Assembly: GCA_020622105.1 (NCBI GenBank)
Contig: JAHRYP010000020.1
Location: 1-49,564 of the forward strand
DNA from: Methylotenera sp.
GTDB taxonomy: Bacteria; Pseudomonadota; Gammaproteobacteria; Burkholderiales; Methylophilaceae
Direction: 5' to 3'
Length of the DNA stretch: 49,564 nt
The translations under genes and the position numbers were made by a program. Positions 20,839 to 29,899 of the stretch are shown piece after piece (the first letter of the stretch is position 1; each line of letters opens with the position of its first letter). Under the pieces are notes generated by a model. That model was not told where the DNA came from, made no database searches, and saw only the letters and a program-made list of their open reading frames with translations.

Positions 20839-21690
20839 TTAAAGTTCTAAAACTACTTCTAATAATTTTTTCGGGTTGTCCACAAATCCAAAATGCCCTG
20901 TATTTTCTAACGTAATGATATTGATGTTACCCAGTGCTTTTGCAGTGCGTTGGCGCTCAGAAACTCTTGACCAATCGTGATCGCCGTAAACTAAGGTGAC
21001 AGGCGCTTTTACACCAGTGTATTGCGCTTTAGCTTTATCCCAAGATCGCCAGTTGGCAAAAACGTTACGCTCCACATATCTAAAACCTCTGCGGTAGCCC
21101 GCGCGATTAAATTCACTTAAGAGCCTAAACGGCATCCAGCTTTTATTTCTTAACCCACCTTTCATTGAAAGGCCTAAAAATAACCAGTTTTCAAAAAAGG
21201 CAAAAATGGCACCATGGATAGGTACTGCATAATTGGCAATCACAATGTTGGAAAATAAATTGCCCCTGCGCAAACCATCTGCATAGCGTGTTTCATAGTC
21301 GTAGGTGTTAGAGGAAATTACTTTGAGAATACGCTCTGGTATCTCACTAGCCACTGTAAGCGCCAACACTGCGCCTATCGATTCGCCTACCAGAGTGACA
21401 TCGCTTAAATCTAATTTTTCAATAAAAGCGACTATTGCTTGTCGCATATAAGGTTCATCGTAATTAACTTTGGTATCGATCGATGATCTACCATGACCAG
21501 GTAAATCCACTGCATAAACCGTATAGTGTTTTGCCAACTCGGGAATGACTTCTTGAAAGTAATCTAACTGCGTGCGTATGGTATGCATCAAAATGAGCGG
21601 CTTGCCGGCACCTGCTTTTAGGTATCGAAGTGTGCAGTTGGCACCTATGTTAATTTCCAGAAGTTGTCCTAACGCGGAGATTTGATTCAT
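20839..21690 (-). CDS. Alpha/beta hydrolase
   Basis: 283 residues of alpha/beta-hydrolase fold: oxyanion region LILMHTIRTQ, DLPGHGRSS, nucleophile Ser104 in VGESIGAV, the acid in YGDHDW and the His in NTGHFGFVD, so the catalytic triad is complete. Esterase, haloperoxidase-like and C-C hydrolase roles are all possible and the substrate is unknown. The ATG at 21690 has AAGGAATAACC upstream. It is the last gene of a minus-strand group SDR-DUF2798-hydrolase controlled from the tetR intergenic region. Confidence 0.88.
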   Translation of the reverse strand: MNQISALGQLLEINIGANCTLRYLKAGAGKPLILMHTIRTQLDYFQEVIPELAKHYTVYAVDLPGHGRSSIDTKVNYDEPYMRQAIVAFIEKLDLSDVTLVGESIGAVLALTVASEIPERILKVISSNTYDYETRYADGLRRGNLFSNIVIANYAVPIHGAIFAFFENWLFLGLSMKGGLRNKSWMPFRLLSEFNRAGYRRGFRYVERNVFANWRSWDKAKAQYTGVKAPVTLVYGDHDWSRVSERQRTAKALGNINIITLENTGHFGFVDNPKKLLEVVLEL

Positions 21691-21739
21691 TGTTGGTTAT
21701 TCCTTAAGGTTTAATTTGAAGATTTTATTTTCACTACGT

Positions 21740-21976
21740 TTATGTAGGCTCAATAAACACATTTAAAAGTTTGTTAACAAGTGGTGCGATGATAAGAATG
21801 GCGACAAACACAATTGGCCATGCAATTGCAAATGACGATGGCCAAATATGTAAAAATCCCTCTAGAGTGCTAGTGCGCAAACTAATCACAGTGGCGGAGA
21901 CAATCATCGATGTAAAAAACGACATGACTAGCGCAAAACAATATACGCGGTAACGAAATGGAATTTTTTTAGCCAT
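21740..21976 (-). CDS. DUF2798 small membrane protein
   Basis: 78 residues with two membrane helices (about 12-32 and 44-66) and the YRVYCFALVMSFFTSMIVS segment typical of DUF2798 proteins. Function unknown. It starts 14 bases after the SDR stop codon and precedes the hydrolase gene by 49 bases, so it belongs to the same transcript. DUF2798 genes often stand beside TetR regulators and oxidoreductases, as here. Confidence 0.8.
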   Translation of the reverse strand: MAKKIPFRYRVYCFALVMSFFTSMIVSATVISLRTSTLEGFLHIWPSSFAIAWPIVFVAILIIAPLVNKLLNVFIEPT

Positions 21977-21990
21977 GTCTATTTCCTAAC

Positions 21991-22734
21991 TTACCAAGGG
22001 AGTGGGTCTGTTTCATGGAAAAAACCACCGCTTGGACCATTTTCATCTAATGTGGCAAGGTGAAGGCTGGTTTTGTAACTATCTGCAACTTCCATTGGCG
22101 CATGTTCACCGCCAAGCTCAGTTTTTACCCAGCCTGGGTGTGCGGAATTCACTTTGATATTGGTATCACGCAACTCGTGGGCTAAATGAACCGTATAGAC
22201 ATTCAATGCTGTCTTTGAAGCGTTATAGGCAAACGCTTTAGCAGGGGCTATTGGGGAGTTTGGCATGCTGTGCAGAGTTAGTGATGCCAGTATGCTAGAT
22301 AGATTCACAATGCGACCAGCAGGTGCTTTGCTAATTAAAGGCAATAATTTCTGTGTAATTTCAATTACGGAAAACAAGTTGGTTTGGAATGTATTTTGCA
22401 ACGCATCTTTACTTACCGAACTACTGTTATTCTTGCCCATCAATTGCTCGTGGTTGACGCCTGCATTGTTCACAAGAATATCTAATTTCCCATAATGCTT
22501 ATCAATATAAGCATAAACATCGTTTGCGGATTTTGAGTCATTCGCGTCGTAGTAAATTGCATCTGCTTCTATCCCTCTTGAAATTAAGTCATTCGCGGCC
22601 GCTTTACCTTTTGTGATATCACGCGCACCGATAATGACTGTTATCCCTAACTCACCTAATTTTTTGGCTGTTTCAATGCCAATACCACGATTCGCTCCAC
22701 TAATGAAAGCCACCTTGTTTTTATGATTACTCAT
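21991..22734 (-). CDS. Short-chain dehydrogenase/reductase
   Basis: 247 residues of classical SDR type. The cofactor loop SGANRGIG is at about 11-18, NNAGV near residue 90, and the active-site YNASK near 170, followed by HPGWVKTELGG. It probably reduces a carbonyl compound with NADPH; the substrate is unknown. The frame opens at ATG 22746, but the ATG at 22734 has GGAG at the right spacing and is chosen. It is divergent from the tetR gene, with two matching operator-like sites between them, and is probably repressed by that regulator. Confidence 0.9.
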   Translation of the reverse strand: MSNHKNKVAFISGANRGIGIETAKKLGELGITVIIGARDITKGKAAANDLISRGIEADAIYYDANDSKSANDVYAYIDKHYGKLDILVNNAGVNHEQLMGKNNSSSVSKDALQNTFQTNLFSVIEITQKLLPLISKAPAGRIVNLSSILASLTLHSMPNSPIAPAKAFAYNASKTALNVYTVHLAHELRDTNIKVNSAHPGWVKTELGGEHAPMEVADSYKTSLHLATLDENGPSGGFFHETDPLPW

Positions 22735-22771
22735 TTTAATCTCCATAATATTGCATCCCTTGTTTAATATG

Positions 22772-22783
22772 TACCAATCGGTA
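22772..22783. promoter_or_regulatory. TetR-type operator, site 1
   Basis: TACC-AATC-GGTA, a palindrome with arms TACC/GGTA, followed by AATAAAT. It lies 38 bases upstream of the SDR start. Confidence 0.55.
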
Positions 22784-22826
22784 AATAAATACTAAAGGGC
22801 ATTAATTTATTTGTCAATACATTTAT

Positions 22827-22838
22827 TACCAAATGGTA
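22827..22838. promoter_or_regulatory. TetR-type operator, site 2, overlapping a -10 box
   Basis: TACC-AAAT-GGTA, the inverted relative of site 1 with its ATTTAT flank on the other side. The TATAAT hexamer at 22837-22842, a likely -10 of tetR, overlaps its end, so binding here would shut off the regulator's own promoter. Confidence 0.6.
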
Positions 22839-22869
22839 TAATATTTAAAAATTACTTGTGAGTTAACTA

Positions 22870-23505
22870 ATGAGTGTCACAGAAAATCAACAAACAGAGG
22901 TTTTAAAACGGCGCGGAAGACCGCCTGCGTTTAACTATGAAGAGGCGTTAGAAAAAGCCATGCAGACATTTTGGACGTTTGGCTATGAAGGCACTTCTAT
23001 GGCAGCGCTTATTGAAGCCATGGATATGAATAAACCTAGTATCTATGCAGCTTTTGGCAATAAAGAAGCTTTGTTTAATCAAGTGTTAGATAAATATGTC
23101 AGTGGCCCAAGCGCATTTGTGAAGGAGGCGATGGCAGAACCCACTTCTTATCTGGTAGCTAAAACGTTTCTTACTAAAGCCGTGGAGTTATTAACCCAAC
23201 ATCAAAATCCACGAGGATGCATGATTGTGCAAGGTGCATTATCTTGTGGACCAGAAGCAGAAATGATGCAAAAAAAACTCATCGCCTATCGTGCCAATAT
23301 GGAAGAAAGTATCAAAAAACGTTTTGATTTAGCGAAAGACAATAGAGATTTGCCCGAAGATACCAATACAACTGCACTGGCAAAATATGTCGCCACAATT
23401 CATCAGGGGATTTCTGTGCAAGCTTCTAGCGGTGCAAGCAAGGATGCACTCATGGATATTATTGATATTGCCATGCAGAACTGGCCAGGCAACACCAAGA
23501 AATAG
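22870..23505 (+). CDS. TetR/AcrR family transcriptional regulator
   Basis: 211 residues. The N-terminal helix-turn-helix (about 20-65) contains TSMAALIEAMDMNKPSIYAA followed by FGNKEALF, the family consensus. The C-terminal ligand domain has GCMIVQGALSCG, with Cys residues that could sense electrophiles, although this is inference. It is transcribed away from the SDR operon across a 135-base gap with two similar palindromes. The simplest model is auto-repression plus repression of the SDR-DUF2798-hydrolase operon. Confidence 0.93.
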   Translation: MSVTENQQTEVLKRRGRPPAFNYEEALEKAMQTFWTFGYEGTSMAALIEAMDMNKPSIYAAFGNKEALFNQVLDKYVSGPSAFVKEAMAEPTSYLVAKTFLTKAVELLTQHQNPRGCMIVQGALSCGPEAEMMQKKLIAYRANMEESIKKRFDLAKDNRDLPEDTNTTALAKYVATIHQGISVQASSGASKDALMDIIDIAMQNWPGNTKK

Positions 23506-23514
23506 TTTAACTGA

Positions 23515-23547
23515 GAATGACCGCTTTGTCCGGCTAAGCGGACTATT
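23515..23547. repeat. Dispersed imperfect intergenic palindrome, copy 3
   Basis: GAATGACCGCTT at 23515-23526 pairs imperfectly with AAGCGGACTATT at 23536-23547, around GTCCGGCT. It starts 10 bases after the tetR stop. Its core is shared with copy 2. Confidence 0.5.
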
Positions 23548-23577
23548 AATAACGTTCGATATACAGAACGATGTTGT

Positions 23578-23611
23578 GAATGCTGCCTATTATCATGGAT
23601 AGGCAGCATTC
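23578..23611. terminator. Perfect 13-bp hairpin between convergent genes
   Basis: GAATGCTGCCTAT (23578-23590) and ATAGGCAGCATTC (23599-23611) are perfectly inverted around an 8-base loop. It lies at the end of tetR and overlaps the DUF1294 stop codon. No T-run follows, so terminator activity is likely but not certain. Confidence 0.55.
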
Positions 23612-24222
23612 ATAAAGTGCCAAGTATGGAATGGAGAGTTGCATTTCCAGAAGATGTGAGTAACCAGCCCAGAGCACCACAATTCAATACGACAGTCATC
23701 CAAAAAGCGAATTGAAAAGACTGTTTCTTGGATTTGTGGCGAAGTAGCCTTTGTGCTGCTAAAGCACCGGGCCAACCACCAACCAAAGCGAACAAATGCA
23801 GAGTGTTCTCTTTGGTTCGCCATTGATCATTCCTGGCAGCTGATTTATCGAATGCATAAACACCAAATGTGATGGCGCTGGCAGCTATAGAGCACAAGGA
23901 TAGAAAAGGGTAACATGTCAGCGAAAACTGCCCCGACTAAAAAGGCGAGAAAAGCAGCAGTCAAAACGGGAGGAATTTTGCTATGTTCTGATGAAGTAGC
24001 TGATTGCGCCTGCTCACCAAGGAATCTAACACTTTCAGCATTTAATCGACCGTTTACATCGGTCTTAAGCTCGTAGGTCACTATTTCATTACTGACAGGT
24101 CTTCGTTGTCGGTTCGAAAATGACTTGATGTGAACGAATACTTGTTTTCCGCCGCCATTCGGCGTGATGAATCCAAAACCTTGATCGTCTTTCCAGTTGC
24201 TTACTTTTCCTTGATGGCGCAT
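23610..24222 (-). pseudogene. Cold-shock domain-DUF1294 membrane protein, frame broken
   Basis: The first frame (24222 down to 23845) starts with a cold-shock domain (HQGKVSNWKDDQGFGFITPN, FVHIKSF) at 1-65, then a linker and a hydrophobic helix. Homology continues in another frame (23897 down to 23610) with YAFDKSAARNDQWRT and LVGGWPGALAAQRLLRHK, the DUF1294 domain. In family members the two are one protein of about 200 residues. The switch falls at a run of four A on the plus strand (23904-23907), where one base seems inserted: removing it gives LPFLSLCSIAASAITF. As written only the cold-shock part would be made. A hairpin lies just upstream of the start. Confidence 0.82.
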
Positions 24223-24250
24223 ATCAAATTTATAAGTGATAACAGTGGTG

Positions 24251-24272
24251 ATAGAGACCCGAACGTCTCTAT
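24251..24272. promoter_or_regulatory. Hairpin upstream of the cold-shock gene
   Basis: ATAGAGAC (24251-24258) and GTCTCTAT (24265-24272), an 8-bp inverted repeat around CCGAAC, about 30 bases before the cold-shock-domain start. It could be an operator or a 5' leader hairpin. Confidence 0.35.
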
Positions 24273-24464
24273 ATTAAAAAGTGAAAATTTCAGATGCATG
24301 GTTGAAAACTCTTATATTTTTTGGTTTTATTATTTTTCAATATTTATAACGAAATACTAGAACAGAAACCAGCAGACTCAAATTAAATTTATAAATGACC
24401 TGCATCGACATTGTGAGGATAATGTCGCCCACATCACTTTTGCACTATTTTTGGAATTATCACC

Positions 24465-26669
24465 ATGGAAATTAAGGTCAACTTTCTCGATAAGCTACGT
24501 CTTGAAGCCAAGTTCGATGACTTCTCGGTGATTGCCGACCAGCCTATTCGATATAAAGGCGATGGCTCAGCACCGGGTCCCTTCGATTATTTTCTGGCTT
24601 CATCGGCCTTGTGTGCGGCTTATTTTGTGAAGTTGTACTGCAACACGCGCAATATCCCTACCGAAAATATCCGCCTTTCGCACAATAATATTGTTGATCC
24701 GGAAAATCGTTACCAGCAGATTTTCAAGATTCAGGTGGAATTGCCCACAGATATCTCCGACAAAGACCGCCAGGGTATCTTGCGCTCCATCGAGCGTTGT
24801 ACCGTTAAAAAAGTGGTGCAGGCCGGCCCCGAGTTTGTCATTGAGGAAGTCACTAATCTGGATGCTGATGCACAGACGCTACTGGCGATGAATCCAGCTG
24901 GGGACGCGCTGACCTATATTACTGGCAAGGATCTGCCGCTGGAGCAGACCATCGCCAATATGTCAGGGCTACTCGCGAGCTTGGGCATCAAGATTGAAAT
25001 CGCTTCGTGGCGCAATATCATTCCCAATGTATGGTCGTTGCATATCCGTGATGCGCACTCGCCGATGTGTTTTACCAATGGTAAGGGCGCAACCAAGTAA
25101 AGCGCGATGGAATCAGCCTTGGGCGAGTACATCGAGCGATTGAGAAACAACCATTTCTAACCAGGGTCGATCAGGGGCGAGGACATCGCCAATGCAGCGT
25201 TTGTACATTATCCGAACGAGCGTTGGTTCAAGCCGGGCCGTAAGGATGCGCTACCGAAAGAAATTCTGGATGATTACTGTCTGGAAATTTATAACCCAGA
25301 TGGCGAACTGCGTGGCTCGCACCTGATAGACACCAACTCGGGTAATGCCGAGCGTGGTATCTGCTCACTGCCGTATGTGCGCCAGTCGGATGGCGAGGTT
25401 GTGTATTTCCCATCTAACCTGGTCGAAAATCTTTACGTCAGCAATGGCATGAGCGCAGGTAATACGCTGGTCGAGGCACAAGTACAGTGTTTGTCGGAGA
25501 TTTTTGAACGCGCAGTGAAGCGCGAAATTCTCGAAGGTGAAATCAGCTTGCCTGATGTGCCGCAGGAAGTGCTGGCAAAGTATCCTGGCATTGTGGCCGG
25601 CATTCAGGGCTTGGAAGAACAGGGCTTTCCGGTGCTGGTCAAGGATGCGTCGCTGGGCGGAATTTATCCGGTCATGTGCGTTACTTTGATGAATCCGCGT
25701 ACTGGCGGCGTATTTGCCTCATTCGGTGCGCATCCAAGTTTAGAGGTGGCGCTGGAACGCAGCCTAACAGAATTACTGCAGGGGCGTAGTTTAGAAGGCC
25801 TGAACGATTTGCCGCAACCAACTTTTGCAAGTGAAGCTGTGACTGAACCAAATAACTTTGTTGAACACTTCATTGATTCCAGCGGTATTGTGTCTTGGCG
25901 CTTTTTCAGCGCAAAATCAGATTACGCTTTTGTTGAGTGGGATTTTTCTGGCGAAGGTGAAGACTCCAATACCGAGGAAGCCGCGACCTTATTTGGTATT
26001 CTCGAAGCCATGGGTAAAGAAGCTTACGTGGCTGTGTATGACCAGCTAGGTGCAACTGCCTGCCGCATTCTGGTGCCGGGCTATTCGGAAATTTATCCGA
26101 TAGAGGATCTGGTCTGGGATAACACTAACAAGGCGCTGTTGTTCCGCGCTGATATTTTGAACCTGCATCGCCTAGACGATTCCAGCTTGGAAGCACTGCT
26201 TGAGCGTTTAGAGAATAACGAGCTGGATGACTACGGTGACATTGGCACATTAATCGGCATCCAATTTGACGAGAATACGACTTGGGGTCAGCTTACAGTG
26301 CTGGAGTTAAAGCTGCTGATTCATCTCGCCTTGCAGCAATTTGATGAGGCGCATGAACTGGTGGGCGCCTTCCTGCAGTATAACGACAACACGGTTGAGC
26401 GCGGATTGTTTTATCAGGCCTTGAATGTTGTGCTGGAAGTGCTGCTGGATGACGACCTGGAACTTGACGACTACGAAGTCAACTTCCGCCGCATGTTTGG
26501 CAATGCCAGGATGGACGCGGTCATGGGCTCAGTGGGCGGCAGCGTGCGCTTCTTCGGCTTGACACCAACTAGTATGAAACTGGAAGGTCTAGACAGGCAC
26601 CACCGCCTGATCGACAGCTACAGAAAATTGCATATTGCTCGCGCCAATGTGGTGGCTAAGGCTAGTTAG
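24465..26669 (+). pseudogene. ycaO: OsmC-YcaO domain protein with two in-frame stop codons
   Basis: A single reading frame of 735 codons has TAA at 25098-25100 and 25158-25160. Residues 1-140 are an OsmC-like domain (GPFDYFLASSALCAAYFVKLYC). From about 165 the sequence follows E. coli YcaO: NVWSLHIRD, FTNGKGATK, then past the first stop SALGEYIERL, past the second GEDIANAAFVHYPNERW, NLYVSNGMSAGNT, FASFGAHPSLEVALER. YcaO enzymes activate amide backbones with ATP; E. coli YcaO has been linked to RimO-dependent ribosomal protein S12 modification. The stop codons lie only 60 bases apart, and the residues between and after the second stop fit the family poorly, so local base changes or indels are likely. 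The last frame could restart at 25377 or later. Confidence 0.82.
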
Positions 26670-26720
26670 GGGTTCATGCTATTTTTAATTGGCTTACCTT
26701 ATATTTTTAAAGGCTATGCT

Positions 26721-27260
26721 TTATTCTAAGCTATCAACTCCATTCCATACAGCGACGCCATCTGCACTTGTGATGAATTTCTTGCGATACACTTGAAAGA
26801 TGAGTTTATTAACTTCATTAAATTCACTTAATAATTGATCACAATCGGCTCTATTCACAGCCTCACACCGAAGCGCCATATCTACATTGACGTGATCTGT
26901 AGAGCCGACATCTATGATGCGTTTAATGACACTAGGGTGTGCATAATGACCACCTTCGGTAAATGCCCATTCAATATGTTTACCCTCTTTAACAACATAC
27001 CAAGGCCCAGTGCGCTCTTGCCAACCGAAGGGTCTGGCATTGTCTTTTAAAACAGCATCTTTGTGCTCTTTAACTGAATTGCGCGCCATGATGATCGTTG
27101 GATAACCAATTCCAATGACGTATGCCGGATTTACTGGAACTATTTTTTTTGTTTTGACTTTGCCCTTGCTCTTCTTTTTGCTCGCAGCTTTAGTTAAAGC
27201 ATCTGCATTTATTGATGCAAGGCCAATAAAAATGGCTAGTATGTAAACAATGATTTTCAT
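26721..27260 (-). CDS. Hypothetical secreted protein
   Basis: 179 residues, family not recognised. The N-terminus MKIIVYILAIFIGLASINADA looks like a Sec signal peptide (cut near residue 20). A lysine-rich stretch follows (about 24-41), then a compact region with GPWYVV, KHIEWAFTEGGHYAHPSV and two cysteines in RCEAVNRADC that could form a disulfide. The ATG at 27260 is preceded by GGATTTAAATG. It is convergent with the broken ycaO gene and separated from hppA by a terminator, so it is probably a single-gene unit. Confidence 0.7.
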   Translation of the reverse strand: MKIIVYILAIFIGLASINADALTKAASKKKSKGKVKTKKIVPVNPAYVIGIGYPTIIMARNSVKEHKDAVLKDNARPFGWQERTGPWYVVKEGKHIEWAFTEGGHYAHPSVIKRIIDVGSTDHVNVDMALRCEAVNRADCDQLLSEFNEVNKLIFQVYRKKFITSADGVAVWNGVDSLE

Positions 27261-27487
27261 TTAAATCCAATAACTTGTCTGTTTAGTATCAGTAACTAGG
27301 AGTAAGGGTTAACCGTCTGAAGTTGCGTCACTAGTTATCTACTATAGATATATGAATCTAAGGTATATGTGAGGCAGGGCACATAAGATTGATATTTTTT
27401 AACTGTAATAGCTCAATTCTCTGAGCTTAATAATAAATGCAAATTTGAACGTCAGCAATGGGCCAATTGCTGGAATTTTAAAGCCAG

Positions 27488-27520
27488 GAATGAACGGCTG
27501 CTTTATCTCGCTAGACATTC
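27488..27520. repeat. Dispersed imperfect intergenic palindrome, copy 4
   Basis: Begins GAATGAACGGCTGCTTT and ends GCTAGACATTC at 27520. The GAATG/CATTC ends and the GCTTT interior match the pattern of copies 2 and 3, but with less conservation. Confidence 0.35.
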
Positions 27521-27587
27521 AACACAATATGCAGATGGCATAGCTAGGGCGCTAGTGACTCTCAATTAGCATCTGCGAAATATAAAA

Positions 27588-27607
27588 AAGGCGACCGAAG
27601 TCGCCTT
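27588..27607 (-). terminator. Rho-independent terminator after hppA
   Basis: On the minus strand AAGGCGAC pairs with GTCGCCTT around a TTCG loop, followed by a T-run. The UUCG tetraloop is unusually stable. It is 16 bases after the hppA stop. Confidence 0.9.
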
Positions 27608-27623
27608 GAGTTACTGAGCTGAT

Positions 27624-29651
27624 TTATAGCAATGGCACGATCAGTAATGCCACAATGTTGATAATTTTAATCAGTGGGTTAACTGCAGGGCCAGCAGTAT
27701 CTTTGTAAGGGTCACCTACAGTATCGCCGGTAACAGCTGCTTTGTGCGCGTCTGAACCTTTGCCGCCGTGATTGCCATCTTCAATATACTTTTTAGCGTT
27801 ATCCCATGCGCCGCCGCCGGTGCACATGGAGATTGCTACAAACAAGCCAGTTACAATGGTACCCATTAACAGGCCGCCCAGCGCTACCGGGCCCAGTAAC
27901 AGACCTACGGCAACAGGTACCGCTACTGGCAGCAGTGATGGAATCATCATTTCCCTGATGGCTGCTGTGGTCAGCATATCTACAGCTTTGCCGTATTCCG
28001 GTTTTGCAGTACCTTCCATAATGCCTTTGATATCACGGAACTGGCGGCGTACTTCTTCTACCACTGCACCTGCGGCACGACCTACTGCTTCCATTGCCAT
28101 TGCTGCAAACAGGAACGGAATCAGGCCACCAATAAACAGGCCGATAATGACCATAGGATCGCTGAGGTCGAATTTAACTGCAATGCCAGCACCTTCCAGC
28201 TTGTGGGTGTAATCGGCAAAAAGTACCAATGCAGCCAAGCCGGCAGAGCCGATTGCATAGCCTTTAGTGACGGCTTTGGTGGTGTTGCCTACTGCATCCA
28301 GCGGGTCAGTGACCTCACGTACGCTGCTCGGCAATTCTGCCATTTCGGCAATACCGCCTGCATTGTCGGTGATAGGGCCGTAGGCATCCAATGCCACAAC
28401 AATACCTGCCATACTCAGCATAGAGGTTGCAGCAATCGCAATGCCATACAGGCCGCCTAAATGATAGGATGTCCAGATAGCGAGACACACTGACAGCACA
28501 GGCAGTGCAGTTGATTTCATGGAAATACCGATACCGGCAATAATGTTGGTTGCATGACCAGTAGTTGAAGCCTGTGCAACGTGGCGTACCGGTGCATAAT
28601 CAGTGCCAGTGTAGTATTCGGTAATCCATACCAAAGCAGCAGTCAGTACCAAACCTACGGCACAGGCGCCAAATAGCTGATTGGCAGAGATGGCAAGTTC
28701 ACCGGCTGTTAAGCCATCAGGGAACATTTTCATTGTGACAACATAAAATGCCCCCAGTGAAAGTATGCCGGCAACAGCTAAACCCTTGTACAAGGCCGGC
28801 ATTACATTTTTCATGCCAGGTGAAGCCTTAACGAAAAAGCAGCCGATAATGGAAGCCACAATAGAGACTGCACCCAGCATCAGTGGGTAAAGCACGCCAT
28901 TGGCACCTGATGTAGTGATAAGCAGGCTGCCTAAAACCATGGTGGCAATCAAAGTCACGGCATAGGTTTCAAATAAGTCAGCTGCCATGCCTGCGCAGTC
29001 ACCTACGTTGTCACCCACATTATCCGCGATCACCGCAGGGTTGCGTGGATCATCTTCCGGAATGCCAGCCTCAACTTTACCTACCAGATCAGCACCTACG
29101 TCAGCCCCCTTAGTGAAGATGCCACCGCCTAAACGCGCAAAGATGGAAATAAGGGATGAGCCGAATGCGAGGCCGATGAGTGGGTCCAGGTCGGTAGCAG
29201 CTTCGCCACCCAGAAACGCGTAAAAACCGGCAACACCCAGTAAGCCCAAGCCCACTACTAGCATGCCAGTGATGGCGCCCCCTTTGAACGCAACATCCAG
29301 TGCTGGGCCTATGCCTTTGGTTGCAGCTTGCGCGGTTCGTACATTGGCTTTTACTGACACATTCATGCCGATAAAGCCGCATGCGCCAGAAAGCACTGCG
29401 CCGACAACAAAACCGATAGCGGTGGTGATATTGAGGAAAATACCGATTAATATTGCCAGAACGACACCGACGATAGTGATCGTTTTGTATTGGCGGGCCA
29501 GATAAGCAGCAGCCCCTTGTTGAATTGCACTGGCGATTTCCTGCATGCGTGCATTGCCTGCGGGTAAACCTGAAATCCATTTGCTCATAACTGCTCCATA
29601 CAGAACCGCAACAATTGCGGCGCCGATGGCAACCATTAGTTCGACTGACAT
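27624..29651 (-). CDS. hppA: Membrane proton-translocating pyrophosphatase (K+-independent)
   Basis: A 675-residue integral membrane protein with about 16 hydrophobic segments that couples PPi hydrolysis to proton pumping. The catalytic stretch [19 protein letters not shown], then [20 protein letters not shown] with the Asp-rich PPi/Mg sites, lies near residues 180-220. [12 protein letters not shown] and [15 protein letters not shown] near the C-terminus complete the site. The segment [18 protein letters not shown] has Lys after GNTT, where K+-dependent enzymes have Ala, so this is the K+-independent type. AGGGAGAAGTC precedes the ATG. It is monocistronic with a strong terminator. Confidence 0.97.
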   Translation of the reverse strand: MSVELMVAIGAAIVAVLYGAVMSKWISGLPAGNARMQEIASAIQQGAAAYLARQYKTITIVGVVLAILIGIFLNITTAIGFVVGAVLSGACGFIGMNVSVKANVRTAQAATKGIGPALDVAFKGGAITGMLVVGLGLLGVAGFYAFLGGEAATDLDPLIGLAFGSSLISIFARLGGGIFTKGADVGADLVGKVEAGIPEDDPRNPAVIADNVGDNVGDCAGMAADLFETYAVTLIATMVLGSLLITTSGANGVLYPLMLGAVSIVASIIGCFFVKASPGMKNVMPALYKGLAVAGILSLGAFYVVTMKMFPDGLTAGELAISANQLFGACAVGLVLTAALVWITEYYTGTDYAPVRHVAQASTTGHATNIIAGIGISMKSTALPVLSVCLAIWTSYHLGGLYGIAIAATSMLSMAGIVVALDAYGPITDNAGGIAEMAELPSSVREVTDPLDAVGNTTKAVTKGYAIGSAGLAALVLFADYTHKLEGAGIAVKFDLSDPMVIIGLFIGGLIPFLFAAMAMEAVGRAAGAVVEEVRRQFRDIKGIMEGTAKPEYGKAVDMLTTAAIREMMIPSLLPVAVPVAVGLLLGPVALGGLLMGTIVTGLFVAISMCTGGGAWDNAKKYIEDGNHGGKGSDAHKAAVTGDTVGDPYKDTAGPAVNPLIKIINIVALLIVPLL

Positions 29652-29899
29652 GACTTCTCCCTATCTAAATTTTTATAAATTGCGTTACTTAAAACTTTCT
29701 GTAAAACGTCAAAATAAAACTAGTATGTGAACCCAGGTACTAAACATTTGTGCTGCTAAAGCGGTAAAAACAATATGGCGGTGGCTGACTCCTTTGGTGT
29801 TGCGATGTTAATAAATTGTAACATTAGGGCATTATTGCATTATTAAACTGCACCCACAATAGACAAGGCTTCTATGTGCTGGAGAGGTTCAATATTGGA

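Larger units (their letters stand above)
27261..27623. other. Intergenic stretch with repeat and terminator
   Basis: About 360 bases without a convincing gene. It contains copy 4 of the dispersed palindrome and the hppA terminator, and probably the promoter of the secreted-protein gene. Confidence 0.5.

Noticed and set aside
25098-25160. Stop codon recoding in ycaO
   Set aside because: Both stops are TAA, which is not a selenocysteine or pyrrolysine codon, and there is no associated structure; other genes in the window use TAA as a normal stop.
24465-26669. YcaO as a partner of the DUF692 RiPP pathway
   Set aside because: It is about 11 kb away on the other strand, frame-broken, and of the OsmC-YcaO housekeeping type, not the RiPP cyclodehydratase type.
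15508-27620. Integrated phage or transposon
   Set aside because: No integrase, transposase, phage gene, tRNA end or long direct repeats were found; only base composition, small repeats and broken genes suggest an accessory region.
27772-28212. Plus-strand open frame of 146 codons
   Set aside because: Lies wholly within hppA on the other strand; composition is that of an antisense frame of a membrane-protein gene.
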